Shown here: positions 7,954 to 17,170 of the stretch, in pieces | Position numbering within the stretch: position 1 is the first letter of the stretch | How the letters are laid out: each line of letters opens with the position of its first letter | Assembly: GCA_043758125.1 (NCBI GenBank) | Contig: JAYVOC010000222.1 | Span: forward strand, 1-26,413 | Source of the DNA: JANXSD01 sp043758125 | GTDB taxonomy: Bacteria; Bacteroidota; Bacteroidia; AKYH767-A; OLB10 | Direction: 5' to 3' | DNA length: 26,413 nt | Made by a program: the position numbers and the translations under genes | The notes under the pieces: model-generated | What the model was told of the DNA's origin: nothing | Databases searched by the model: none | Seen by the model: the letters and a program-made list of their open reading frames with translations, nothing else

Positions 7954-8697
7954 TTATAATTTTCGTGCTACAATTATTAATCGTGTAGAATTTATATTGT
8001 CAAATGGATGTAAATCATAATCACCATAATATTCAAGTAACGATAATCCCGATTTAATAAGAAACTGATGAAGGTCTTCTAGATGCAATGTTCTAACTTC
8101 TTCGTGAAAAGTATGCTGTTTTCCTTCAGCATCAAAGCTTATATCTTTAACAATAAATCCTCGTTCAACTTTCTTTTGAATTTTAAATGTAATTCCATCA
8201 ATTGTTTTAGTTTGCTCAGGTATTAATTCATTTAGCGCTTTGTGTGCATTAAAAAAATCTAATACAAAATATCCACCTTTAACTAAACCTTTTGCAGCTG
8301 CTTGTATGACCAATTCATTTTCATAATCTTTTTCAAAATATCCAAAGCTTGTAAATAGATTCATCACAGCATCAAAATAATTTACCCTTACAACTTGACG
8401 CATATCGTGCTCGTAAAATTCTAATGTTTCACTTTCAAATTGCTTACAATATTGAATATTACATTCTGATAAATCAACGCCAACTACTTTAAAACCTCTT
8501 TCGTTTAAATAACGTGAGTGTCTGCCTTTTCCACATGCTAAGTCTAAAACATTTGAACCTTTAGGAAGATGTAGTCGCTCTAATAAATGTTGGATAAATA
8601 ACTGCGCTTCATCACGGTCACGATTACTGTAAAGGATGTGATAGTAGGGAGAATCAAACCATGACTCAAACCAATTCGGTTTCATTTCTGGATTCAT
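7954..8697 (-). CDS. Class I SAM-dependent methyltransferase
   Basis: A 247-residue cytoplasmic protein with a complete Rossmann methyltransferase core. Motif I is VLDLACGKGRHSRYL (residues ~50-64), followed by the acidic end of strand 2 (GVDLSECN) and a motif IV region around DAVMNLFTSFGYF. The substrate is not evident; small-molecule methylation is the usual guess for this methyltransferase-11/25-like group. It is the first gene of a two-gene minus-strand unit with the ZIP transporter, one base apart. An alternative start at the fifth codon (8685) is possible, and no convincing -7 box was found upstream to decide between them. Confidence 0.82.
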   Translation of the reverse strand: MNPEMKPNWFESWFDSPYYHILYSNRDRDEAQLFIQHLLERLHLPKGSNVLDLACGKGRHSRYLNERGFKVVGVDLSECNIQYCKQFESETLEFYEHDMRQVVRVNYFDAVMNLFTSFGYFEKDYENELVIQAAAKGLVKGGYFVLDFFNAHKALNELIPEQTKTIDGITFKIQKKVERGFIVKDISFDAEGKQHTFHEEVRTLHLEDLHQFLIKSGLSLLEYYGDYDLHPFDNINSTRLIIVARKL

Positions 8698-9229
8698 TAG
8701 GCGAGAATCTTAGTTTGTGATATTTTTTATGTGATGTAAGAAAACTGTTCTCACCAAATCTTTCATGTGTTGAAGTTATCTGCTCTTAAGCAATTCCAAT
8801 TATCTTGTAGTGATATCACTATTTTTCTCTTACTTTTTAATAGTATGCGAAGATATTCTTAAATGAAATTACAAATTCGTATATTTTCAATAATTAGCTT
8901 TTATTGTGTTTAACCAAGTAATGTGTGTGGTTCAACTTATTCAAAATTAACAAAATAGAGGATATCTAGTTGAATTGTTTTTGTAAATTGAGAGAGGAAT
9001 ATAATTCGAACCAATTAAAGTTCATCGTTGCAATCAACCTAGTACAATGCATTATCAATTTTACTCATAAGCAAAATAAATGATCATTACAGCAAGTTTA
9101 GCAGTTTCATATTACTTCACACTTTAAATGATAAATGGAAATTTATTAATGTTCCTAAGTAGTTCCTCACGATGATTTTCTTTTTTCATTTTATCTCCTG
9201 TTATATGGAGCATTTAAGTGAATAATCTT
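8698..9229. other. Intergenic region without a recognisable gene
   Basis: About 530 AT-rich bases lie between the divergent methyltransferase and corA genes. All open frames are short (fewer than about 20 codons, for example a 15-codon frame from 9128). I see no tRNA, no terminator and no repeat. The only supported signal is the corA -7 box at its right edge. Confidence 0.6.
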
Positions 9230-9237
9230 TAATTTTG
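9230..9237 (+). promoter_or_regulatory. Bacteroidota -7 box (TAATTTTG) for corA-priA
   Basis: TAATTTTG is a full match to TAnnTTTG. A start of transcription near 9243 would leave a leader of about 16 bases before the ATG at 9259. The box covers the possible TTG start at 9235, which therefore is unlikely to be the translation start. Confidence 0.5.
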
Positions 9238-9258
9238 ACAATACTTTTTAGTAAAACT

Positions 9259-10389
9259 ATGGGCAAGGGTAGAAATCCACTTCATATTCGAATTCGTAAA
9301 AACCGACGAACTCCACCGGGGGCCGCACCTGGGTCTATTAACCTCGCTGAAGATGCTAACAAGCCTCGTCTCTCTATTACCTCTTTTGGCCCTGATGATT
9401 TATTTGAATTGCCTGTACAATCGTTAGCTGACATTAATAATCGGATTAAGCAATACCCATCTTTAGTACACTGGATAGAAATAAGAGGTTTTGGGGATAA
9501 GAAACTCTTAGAGGAGATCTGCACTGAATTCGATATTCATCGTTTAGAAATTGAGGATGTAATTAATACGTACCAACGGCCAAAATTGGAAGAACATTTC
9601 GGACACTTATTTTTAATTACACGAATGCTTAGCCATCTTAAAGAAGGTGGTTTGCAAAATGATCAATTGTCACTGTTTCTTTCTAACAAGGTAGTGATTA
9701 CGATGCAAGAACAATATGACGATTTTTTCGAGCCCGTTCGTACACGAATAAGAGCTGGTAAAGGAAGTTTAAGAAATAATGGTGCGGATTATTTAACGTA
9801 TACTTTGCTAGATTCAATTGTCGATATTTATTTTCCAATTCTTGAAGCAATTGGCGAACATCTCGATCTGTTAGAAGATGAATTGTTTGATAAACCAACT
9901 CGTGTATCATTACAAAAAATACAAGTAATAAAAAGAGAATTGATTGTTTTTAGAAGAACAATTTTTGCCGAACGTGATAAAATAAACGATTTGCTTCGGA
10001 CACATACTGTTTACATCAGTGATCAAACAAAATTATATTTAAGAGATACTTACGATCATATTATTCAAGTGATGGATCTTGTTGAAAGTTACAAAGAAAT
10101 TACCGCTTCGTTAATGGATATTTATCTTTCTAGCGTAAGTAATCGGATGAATCAAATTATGAAAGTGCTTGCAGTGATTTCTACAATCTTTATTCCTTTA
10201 ACATTTATTGTTGGCGTTTACGGAATGAATTTTTCAACAGTTGATCCTATAACTGGTAAGATTTTACCTCTCAATATGCCAGAATTGTATTCACCTTATG
10301 GATATACGTATGTATGGATTTTCATGGTGATTCTTGTTGCGATTCAATTGATTATTTTTTGGCGTAAAGGTTGGCTTGAAAAAACATGA
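9259..10389 (+). CDS. corA: CorA family magnesium/cobalt channel
   Basis: A 376-residue inner-membrane protein. The long soluble N-terminal domain (residues ~1-295, with the funnel helices at ~190-295) is followed by two transmembrane helices (~300-321 and ~350-368). The family signature GMN lies at residues 322-324 (context VGVYGMNFSTVDP). CorA forms a pentameric Mg2+ channel that can also pass Co2+ and Ni2+. I chose the ATG at 9259 rather than the in-frame TTG at 9235 because the TTG lies inside the -7 box. The N-terminus is basic (GKGRNPLHIRIRKNRR). Its stop codon overlaps the priA start by four bases (ATGA), so the two are translationally coupled or at least co-transcribed. Confidence 0.93.
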   Translation: MGKGRNPLHIRIRKNRRTPPGAAPGSINLAEDANKPRLSITSFGPDDLFELPVQSLADINNRIKQYPSLVHWIEIRGFGDKKLLEEICTEFDIHRLEIEDVINTYQRPKLEEHFGHLFLITRMLSHLKEGGLQNDQLSLFLSNKVVITMQEQYDDFFEPVRTRIRAGKGSLRNNGADYLTYTLLDSIVDIYFPILEAIGEHLDLLEDELFDKPTRVSLQKIQVIKRELIVFRRTIFAERDKINDLLRTHTVYISDQTKLYLRDTYDHIIQVMDLVESYKEITASLMDIYLSSVSNRMNQIMKVLAVISTIFIPLTFIVGVYGMNFSTVDPITGKILPLNMPELYSPYGYTYVWIFMVILVAIQLIIFWRKGWLEKT

Positions 10390-12878
10390 GTTTAACAGAA
10401 AATATAAATTTTCAGTTTGTTGATGTTATATTACCACTTGCATTACCAAATTTATATACCTATGAAGTTCCGGAGCAACTAATAGGAAAGCTTTCACTAG
10501 GGCAACGCATAGTTGTACAATTTGGAGCTCAAAAAGTGTATGCAGCATTAATTTTTAAATTGCATAATAATGCTCCATCAGCGTATGGAATAAAAACTTT
10601 AATTGAAGTTATTGATGAAGCTCCTATCATCAATGAATTGCAATTTCGTTTATGGAAATGGATTGCCGATTATTACCTCTGTACTTTGGGAGAAGTGATG
10701 TTGGCAGGTTTGCCTTCTGCATTGCGATTACAAAGCGAAACTAAAATAATTCGAAATCCTGATTTTACTGGAGAAACATCTTCTTTAAGTGATCGTGAAT
10801 TTTTAGTTTGGGAAGCACTTGAATTGAAACCTGAATTATCAATTCAAGAGATAAGTAAAATACTTTCACTAAAACATGTAATGCCAGTAATTCGAAATTT
10901 GATTTCTAATCAAGTTGTTTTAGTGCAAGAGGAGATGAATGAAAAGTATAAACCTCGGTATATCGATTTAGTCAGTTTACACGATGACGCAAAATCCGAT
11001 GAACAACTTGCTGAACACATAAATAAATTAGAAAAACGTGCTCCCAAACAAGTGGATTTGTTAATCGCATATTTAAAAATTAGTAAAGATTTAGAACAAA
11101 ATACAATTTCAAAAAGTTATTTGTTAAAAAAAGCAAATGCTCCAGCTACTGTTTTAATTCAACTTGTAAAGAAAAATATATTTGTTCTTACTAAACAGCA
11201 AAGTGATCGATTACCTGTTTACAATGGACCATTAATTGAACCGAAAAAATTAAATGCTTTTCAATTACAATCATTAACGGAAATAAAGTACGCTTTTGAT
11301 GAAGGAAAAGTTACAATGCTGCACGGTGTTACTTCTTCAGGTAAAACAGAAATTTATATTCATCTTATCGAAGACGTATTGAAGGAAGGAAAACAAGTAT
11401 TATATCTTTTACCTGAAATCGCATTGACAACGCAAGTGATTAATCGTTTGTTAAAACATTTTGGTAACCGTTTACTTATTTATCACTCGAGGTTTAATGA
11501 ACAAGAAAGGGTAGAGGTTTGGAATAAAATATTAGATGATAATTTATTACCTGAAAAGCAAGGGGGAAAAATTATTATCGGCGCTCGTTCAGCTGTGTTT
11601 TTGCCTTTTACTAAACTCGGTTTAATTATCATTGATGAAGAGCATGATAACTCCTACAAGCAAGTAGATCCTTCACCACGTTATAATGCACGAGATGCAG
11701 CTGTTGTACTAGCCTCTCAACAAGATGCAAGAATACTTTTAGGAACTGCAACACCATCTTTAGAATCTTATTTTAATGCGCTGTCAGGGAAGTATGCTTT
11801 AGTAACATTAGATAAACGACATGCTGATTTAGAAATGCCTGAAGTGTTTTTAATAGACGTAAAAGAAGCAAGAAAAAGAAAATTAGTAAATGGAAATTTC
11901 TCTGTAGCATTAGTTGATCAAATTAAAGAGACAATTCAACAAAAGCAACAAGTGATTTTATTTCAAAATAGAAGAGGGTTTGCGCCATTTTTAGAATGTG
12001 CAAATTGTTCATGGGTTCCATTGTGTGTGAATTGTGATGTAGCACTTACGTATCATAAAAATAAGCATGAGCTAAGATGTCATTATTGTGGTTATTTAAC
12101 AGATCTTCCTTCTAAATGCAATGGTTGTGGTGATCATGATTTACGTATGAAAGGTTATGGTACGGAGCGTATCGAAGAAGATTTACAATTGTTAATTCCT
12201 GAGGCAAGGATCGCTCGTTTGGATTATGATACTACAAGAAGCAAACTTGCATTCTCTAGAATTTTAACCGCTTTCGAAGAAGGTGAGATAGATGTTTTAG
12301 TAGGAACGCAAATGGTAACCAAAGGTCTGGATTTTGATCGTGTAAATCTTGTTGGAATTATTAATGCAGATTCTCTATTTCATTATCCTGATTTTCGTTC
12401 TCATGAAAGAGGATTTCAATTGCTAGCACAAGTTAGCGGAAGAGCAGGGCGTAAGCAATTTGGAAAAGTAATAATCCAAACTCATAATCCAGAATCTGTT
12501 GTTTTAAGTTATGTATTGAAGCATGATTTCAGAGGCTTTTATCAACATGAATTAATCGAGCGTTATAAATTTTCTTATCCGCCTTATTTTCGATTGATTG
12601 AAATTCGTTTAAAGCATAAAGACGAAAAAGAAATTGATCGCGCATCAAATGCTTTTGTTAAAGATTTAAAATTGGTTTTCGGAAATAGAGTACTAGGACC
12701 TACAATGCCAACGGTAATTCGTGTGAGAAATCTTTTTTTAAGAAACGTATTAATTAAGTTAGAAAAACAACTAAGTGTTGCAGAGGTCAAACGTAATCTC
12801 GCACTTGCAATTGATAAGTTTAAAGCCAATCCAGATAACCGTCGATTAATTATTCAAATCGATGTTGATCCAATGTAA
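10386..12878 (+). CDS. priA: Primosomal protein N' (PriA helicase)
   Basis: An 830-residue superfamily 2 DNA helicase that reloads the replisome at collapsed replication forks. The N-terminal 3'-DNA-binding domain (residues ~10-110, beginning VDVILPLALPNLYTYEVP) is followed by a winged-helix region. The helicase core then shows Walker A GVTSSGKTEIY (~313-323), the DEEH box (~416-419) and LLGTATPSLESY. Two zinc-binding clusters with eight cysteines interrupt the second helicase lobe (~538-584; CANC, CVNC, CHYC, CNGC). The later motifs GTQMVTKGLDFD and SGRAGR follow. All key elements are present and the length is normal for Bacteroidota. The ATG overlaps the corA stop codon by four bases. It converges on the TonB receptor gene with an 11-base gap and no visible terminator. 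Confidence 0.96.
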   Translation: MSLTENINFQFVDVILPLALPNLYTYEVPEQLIGKLSLGQRIVVQFGAQKVYAALIFKLHNNAPSAYGIKTLIEVIDEAPIINELQFRLWKWIADYYLCTLGEVMLAGLPSALRLQSETKIIRNPDFTGETSSLSDREFLVWEALELKPELSIQEISKILSLKHVMPVIRNLISNQVVLVQEEMNEKYKPRYIDLVSLHDDAKSDEQLAEHINKLEKRAPKQVDLLIAYLKISKDLEQNTISKSYLLKKANAPATVLIQLVKKNIFVLTKQQSDRLPVYNGPLIEPKKLNAFQLQSLTEIKYAFDEGKVTMLHGVTSSGKTEIYIHLIEDVLKEGKQVLYLLPEIALTTQVINRLLKHFGNRLLIYHSRFNEQERVEVWNKILDDNLLPEKQGGKIIIGARSAVFLPFTKLGLIIIDEEHDNSYKQVDPSPRYNARDAAVVLASQQDARILLGTATPSLESYFNALSGKYALVTLDKRHADLEMPEVFLIDVKEARKRKLVNGNFSVALVDQIKETIQQKQQVILFQNRRGFAPFLECANCSWVPLCVNCDVALTYHKNKHELRCHYCGYLTDLPSKCNGCGDHDLRMKGYGTERIEEDLQLLIPEARIARLDYDTTRSKLAFSRILTAFEEGEIDVLVGTQMVTKGLDFDRVNLVGIINADSLFHYPDFRSHERGFQLLAQVSGRAGRKQFGKVIIQTHNPESVVLSYVLKHDFRGFYQHELIERYKFSYPPYFRLIEIRLKHKDEKEIDRASNAFVKDLKLVFGNRVLGPTMPTVIRVRNLFLRNVLIKLEKQLSVAEVKRNLALAIDKFKANPDNRRLIIQIDVDPM

Positions 12879-12889
12879 ATTATTAATTT

Positions 12890-15703
12890 TTAGTTCAATT
12901 CAACAAGTAGTTGAAAGTATAATAATCTTCCTACTTCCGGCCCACCATAAACTTCGAAATGCTTATTGTTTAATAAATTTGTCAACCCAATTTTAATTGT
13001 CGTTTTTGTTTCTGCAAATTTCTTATTAATCTGCGCATCCATTATTCCATAACTAGGAATATCTCCAGTAAACTGAGGAGAACCTTCAAATTTAAATCCT
13101 TGAACCCACTTATAATTGATATTAAATCCCCAATTTTTCCCAACTTTATTGATGATATCATTTCCTGCAAAACCAATATTGTATTTATTTTTTGGAGTGT
13201 TAAATGCTGGTATTAACGGATCATTTGATTGGTGTCGGTCTAATTCATTCCACGACCAATTTCCATTTATTGAAAACGATTGAGCGAAGTAATAATTAAA
13301 ACCAAAGGAAGCACCCATTGTAGTTACTACATCATTTGAGTTAGAAGCAATTCGATATACATTGTTTAAAGTTATTGGTAAAGCTGCATTTGTTTGCACG
13401 TTAACATCAGCACCAATTCGATATCCAATAAAATCATGATAGGTGCTGTAATAATAATTCATATCCATATAAAGATGTTCAAATAGCGTAGTACGATAAC
13501 CGGCTTCTATTGTTTTAACACGTTCAGGCCGAACAGGAGCTACATTAAAATATGCCAACGAATCTGGTGAAGAACTGTTAAAACTTTTAAGTAATGATTC
13601 TATTGTTACTAATGAATCAAATCCATTTAAATTTCCAAGCAACGTAGCGCGACCAACTTGATAAAACAAATATTGATCTTGCAAAGTTGGATTTCTGATT
13701 GCTGAACTAAAAGAAATACGAAATGTATGATTTTTAGATGGACTATAAATTCCTGAAAAAGCTGGTGAAACGAGATAATCAAAATTTTCATTTTTATCTA
13801 AACGAACAGTAGCATTAAGTTTTACTTTCTCTTTAAATAATTTTTTATCAACACCAGCATAAGCACCCCATTCTTCATTCGTTATTTTTCGTTGCATGGT
13901 ATCACTGAAAATTGTACCGTTCGAATTTGGTAAGTACTTTCTGTAATTAGCTCCGGTAGTTAAATCGAAAACTTGCAAATTAAATTTGTATTCACCGTGA
14001 ACATGCATCAACGCTGATTTATCATAAAAGCGTGAACCACCTTCTGAAAACGATTGACGAGTGGTGATACTTTTAAATGCAGTATCAAAGGCATAAGTTC
14101 CAGGTTCTAAAAATGCTTTGTAACCTAAAAGTGGATTACCAATACCATTTGCATAAGCTGCTGCAAGACTATGATATAATCTCATAGAATCAGGATATGT
14201 ATTTATCAGAGTTGGGTTGATAGATAAAATATATTGTTGATACAAAGCCGAATAATTTGGTGATCCTGGTGATGGTGCTTGAGGCAATGCAGGATAGTTT
14301 GCTAAAGTAATTTTTGGTTTAATATATTTCGACCAATAAAAAGCATAATCTTGTGCCCATCTATCATCTGGTTTTGTTTCCCGTTGCAAAAGTAGGGATG
14401 TGAAAAATGCATCGTAAGATTTTCCAGCATCTTCTGTTGTCATATATGCACGAATAAAAAATTTATTAGGTTTACGGATTTCAATTCTATTTTGAAAAAA
14501 TAAAATATCCTTTAGGCTATATCTATTGTCACCTTGATAAACGGTTGTTCCACTACCAAAATTAGATGAGTAAATTAATTCCGTCTCTTTTCGAATTTTA
14601 TAATGAAACGCTGCATTTAATTTTATGTTTTTTGTATTGTAATCTACTAAATTAGGTTCAGCATAACCAGTTCGGTAAATAACTCCTAACCCAGGATAAC
14701 TCGTTGGCCGACCCGAATAAGTAGCACCACCATTAAAATATTCATCACCATAAATATTTACAGCATCGTAGCCACCGGGATTAGTAATAGGATCTTTAGT
14801 TTGTGGTGTTGCCGAATAATTTTTTGCTTCCCAATCATGCGCTTTAAAAATGCATGCATTAAATTTCATTCCGAATTTATCTTGACCAGCTTTGTTTTTA
14901 AATACTACTGCATAGCGCATCGCAGTTTCTAATAAATCCCTTGATCCACTCTTTACAGATATCTCAAAACCAGGTTTTACAAATGGACTTCTGGTAGTCA
15001 TACTTACAACTCCATTAAATGCATTCGGACCATAAAACGCTGAACTCGCTCCAACAACTAAATCTACTTTCAATAAATCTAACTCTGAACATCCAAGAAA
15101 ATTTCCTAATGAAAAATTTAATCCCGGTGCTTGATTATCTACTCCATCAATAACCTGAAGAGAACGAACTGGTGACGTACTATTAAAGCCTCTCGTATTG
15201 ATTACTTTGAACCCTAAACTTGCTGAAGTAAGATCAACACCTTTTAATGAACCTAATCCATCATAAAAATTTGCAGCAGGAGTTTGCTTAATGGCAATTA
15301 TATCCATCGCTTCGACAGTAAGAGCCGATTCTCTTTGTTTTTCTGTTAATCTTGAGTCGGTAATATGTACTTCCTTTAATTGCATTTCATTATTCTCTAA
15401 AATAATATTTAGCTTTTTTGATGCATCCGTTACGATAATTTCCTGAGTTACATATCCTAAATAACTAACTACTAATGTTACTGGTAAATCAGTTTTTATT
15501 TCCAATGTAAAATTGCCATCAATATCTGCTGAAACTCCGTTTGTAGTACTCTTTACATTGATCGTAGCACCGATTAATCCTTCATTAGTAATTTTATCTC
15601 TAATGATGCCTTTAATGATTTGTTGAGCAAAAATAGTAGTGAATGAACCCGTCAGAATACTGCTTAGCATCAATATGCGAATTAAGAGATGTTTGTGTTG
15701 CAT
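12890..15703 (-). CDS. TonB-dependent receptor with N-terminal carboxypeptidase-like domain
   Basis: A 937-residue outer-membrane protein with a signal peptide ending near TTIFAQ (residue 27). Residues ~28-110 form a carboxypeptidase D-like regulatory domain (KGIIRDKITNEGLIGATINV, then DGNFTLEI and VSYLGYVTQEI), the usual N-terminal extension in Bacteroidota receptors. A plug domain follows (~130-240; RGFNSTSPVRSLQVIDGVD, and SSAFYGPNAFNGVVSMTTR), then the beta-barrel to the C-terminus. It imports a substrate across the outer membrane using TonB-ExbBD energy; the substrate is unknown. No SusD-like lipoprotein or carbohydrate enzyme is adjacent, so this is not a standard polysaccharide utilisation locus. 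The gene appears to stand alone, with its own -7 box 18 bases upstream of the ATG. Confidence 0.92.
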   Translation of the reverse strand: MQHKHLLIRILMLSSILTGSFTTIFAQQIIKGIIRDKITNEGLIGATINVKSTTNGVSADIDGNFTLEIKTDLPVTLVVSYLGYVTQEIIVTDASKKLNIILENNEMQLKEVHITDSRLTEKQRESALTVEAMDIIAIKQTPAANFYDGLGSLKGVDLTSASLGFKVINTRGFNSTSPVRSLQVIDGVDNQAPGLNFSLGNFLGCSELDLLKVDLVVGASSAFYGPNAFNGVVSMTTRSPFVKPGFEISVKSGSRDLLETAMRYAVVFKNKAGQDKFGMKFNACIFKAHDWEAKNYSATPQTKDPITNPGGYDAVNIYGDEYFNGGATYSGRPTSYPGLGVIYRTGYAEPNLVDYNTKNIKLNAAFHYKIRKETELIYSSNFGSGTTVYQGDNRYSLKDILFFQNRIEIRKPNKFFIRAYMTTEDAGKSYDAFFTSLLLQRETKPDDRWAQDYAFYWSKYIKPKITLANYPALPQAPSPGSPNYSALYQQYILSINPTLINTYPDSMRLYHSLAAAYANGIGNPLLGYKAFLEPGTYAFDTAFKSITTRQSFSEGGSRFYDKSALMHVHGEYKFNLQVFDLTTGANYRKYLPNSNGTIFSDTMQRKITNEEWGAYAGVDKKLFKEKVKLNATVRLDKNENFDYLVSPAFSGIYSPSKNHTFRISFSSAIRNPTLQDQYLFYQVGRATLLGNLNGFDSLVTIESLLKSFNSSSPDSLAYFNVAPVRPERVKTIEAGYRTTLFEHLYMDMNYYYSTYHDFIGYRIGADVNVQTNAALPITLNNVYRIASNSNDVVTTMGASFGFNYYFAQSFSINGNWSWNELDRHQSNDPLIPAFNTPKNKYNIGFAGNDIINKVGKNWGFNINYKWVQGFKFEGSPQFTGDIPSYGIMDAQINKKFAETKTTIKIGLTNLLNNKHFEVYGGPEVGRLLYFQLLVELN

Positions 15704-15720
15704 AGGGTTTTGTTGGATAA

Positions 15721-15728
15721 CAAAAATA
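15721..15728 (-). promoter_or_regulatory. Bacteroidota -7 box (TATTTTTG, minus strand) for the TonB receptor
   Basis: The plus strand reads CAAAAATA, which is TATTTTTG on the minus strand, a full match to TAnnTTTG. The implied start near 15715 leaves a leader of roughly 12 bases before the ATG at 15703. Confidence 0.55.
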
Positions 15729-15812
15729 ATGATTTGAGGATATGAAAGTAGTATTATCGAATAAAGATTAAAATTAATGACTTTGAACTCTCATTTTTAC
15801 CAACTTTGTGAT

Positions 15813-16529
15813 ATGAAGAAAATGTATTTGATTGCCATGATAATCCTTTCTGTGTTATTCGCAGAAGCACAAAAAGCGCCCTATCAAATTTTTAATGGTG
15901 ATACTATCAATAGGGTAGACGCAAAGGGATTGAAGCAAGGTGAGTGGCGTAAATATTATAGAACAGACACGCTTTACTCACGAACATTTTTTATAAATAA
16001 TAAACCTGTAGGTGTTACCAAAACATGGTATGAGAGTGGAAAGATTAAGGGGATTGTAACATTTGAAAAGCCAGGACTGAAAGCACATGCTGTTAGTTAC
16101 TATGAATCAGGAAAAGTACTTGCAAAAGGAAATTATATTGATCAGAAAAAAGATTCTACTTGGAATTTCTATTCTGAAAATGATGCGTTAAAATCAATTG
16201 AGAATTATAAAAATGGAATTGCAACAGGTAATTGGAAAGTGTTTTTTGAAGATGGAAAAATAGCTGAAGAAAAAAATTATCTCAACGGAAAGCGAGAAGG
16301 AAATTATCGTCAATTTAATGCGGATAGTGCAAGTACTTTGATTTTTGAAATGAATTATAAAAATGATCTTGAAGATGGTGTATTAAAACTATATCATCTT
16401 AATGGAAAAGTAAAAGAAACAGGTTCCTATATCAAAGGAGTTAAGGAAGGTGTTTGGATGGAATATGATGCAACTGGAGCTATCCTAAAAACAGAAATTT
16501 ATAAGAATGGTATGCTAATGACGAAATAA
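15813..16529 (+). CDS. Exported MORN-variant/YwqK-like repeat protein
   Basis: A 238-residue protein starting at the ATG at 15813, which gives a clear signal peptide (MKKMYLIAMIILSVLFAEAQ, cleavage after AEA or AQ). A longer frame from 15777 would put twelve polar residues in front of the signal and is less likely. The mature part is made of about seven repeats of ~23-25 residues with the pattern G-x-W-x-x-Y/F-x-x-x-G-x-x-x-x-x-x-x-Y-x-x-G (for example KTWYESGKIKGIVTF, KVFFEDGKIAEEKNYLNGKR and GVWMEYDATGAILKTEIYKNG). These are MORN_2 repeats, as in proteins often annotated as YwqK family antitoxins. The likely location is periplasmic or outer-membrane associated, and the role is unknown. It converges on the acyltransferase gene with a 10-base gap. 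Confidence 0.8.
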   Translation: MKKMYLIAMIILSVLFAEAQKAPYQIFNGDTINRVDAKGLKQGEWRKYYRTDTLYSRTFFINNKPVGVTKTWYESGKIKGIVTFEKPGLKAHAVSYYESGKVLAKGNYIDQKKDSTWNFYSENDALKSIENYKNGIATGNWKVFFEDGKIAEEKNYLNGKREGNYRQFNADSASTLIFEMNYKNDLEDGVLKLYHLNGKVKETGSYIKGVKEGVWMEYDATGAILKTEIYKNGMLMTK

Positions 16530-16539
16530 AAAATCTTCC

Positions 16540-17085
16540 CTATGAAATTGGCATTACCTCACGATTTTTACCTTTAATATCTTTAAAAAATTCTTCAATC
16601 ACTTTTCGATCTATTTCAAAATCACCAACAGGATAAAATGGCTTTTCCCAAAGTATACTTTTATGCTCATAATCTAATGCTACCATTACAATTGGAACTT
16701 TTGCTTTTACGGATATATGATAAAATCCTGTTTTCCATTTAGAAACATTTTTTCTCGTTCCTTCAGGTGCAATTGCAATAACAAATTGCTCTTCTTTATT
16801 GTAAAGAGCAACAACTTGGTCAACAAGATTACTGTGTTTGTCTCTGTCAACAGGAAATCCTCCCAGTCGTTTAAATAGCCATCCAAATGGTGGTTTGAAT
16901 AATTCCTTTTTAGCTAAATAATTGGATGGGAATTTCATGATACTTCTTAAGGACAAACCAATTAAAAAATCCCAATTACTGCTATGCGGCGCAACAATAA
17001 TTATATACTTTTTTAAATCACGCGGTACATCGCCAATAATTTTCCATCCTAATCTAAAAAAAAAGAATTTATAGAGAAACCGCAT
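16540..17085 (-). CDS. PlsC-type 1-acylglycerol-3-phosphate acyltransferase family protein
   Basis: A 181-residue protein of the lysophospholipid acyltransferase family. The catalytic HX4D motif is HSSNWD (His34 and Asp39), and the substrate-binding EGTR motif is at about residues 110-113 (APEGTRKN). GGFPVDRD at ~75-82 corresponds to the conserved FPVDR-type block. There is no long N-terminal transmembrane helix, only a short hydrophobic aromatic start (RFLYKFFFFRLGW) that probably binds the membrane face. The family transfers acyl chains to lysophosphatidic acid or related acceptors. The protein is at the short end for PlsC (about 240 residues in E. coli), so its exact acceptor (glycerophospholipid, ornithine lipid or other) is open. 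Confidence 0.82.
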   Translation of the reverse strand: MRFLYKFFFFRLGWKIIGDVPRDLKKYIIIVAPHSSNWDFLIGLSLRSIMKFPSNYLAKKELFKPPFGWLFKRLGGFPVDRDKHSNLVDQVVALYNKEEQFVIAIAPEGTRKNVSKWKTGFYHISVKAKVPIVMVALDYEHKSILWEKPFYPVGDFEIDRKVIEEFFKDIKGKNREVMPIS

Positions 17086-17170
17086 TAAGTTTATAAAATA
17101 AAATGTTTAACTATTTAGTCGACTATTTTGAAATAGGTCATTAATACTTTTTAACTGATACGAATATACT

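Noticed and set aside
9001..9025. A TTCGAACC stretch that resembles a tRNA T-arm on the minus strand.
   Set aside because: The surrounding AT-rich sequence does not give an acceptor stem, D-arm or anticodon arm.
9282..9910. Two short antisense frames opposite corA.
   Set aside because: Both are covered by the clear CorA coding sequence and show no family resemblance or start signals.
12890..15703. A SusCD polysaccharide utilisation locus.
   Set aside because: Only the receptor is present; no SusD-like lipoprotein or glycan enzyme adjoins it.
15813..16529. Reading the MORN-repeat protein as an antitoxin of a toxin-antitoxin pair, because related proteins are named YwqK antitoxins.
   Set aside because: It has a signal peptide and no toxin gene beside it; the name reflects repeat similarity only.
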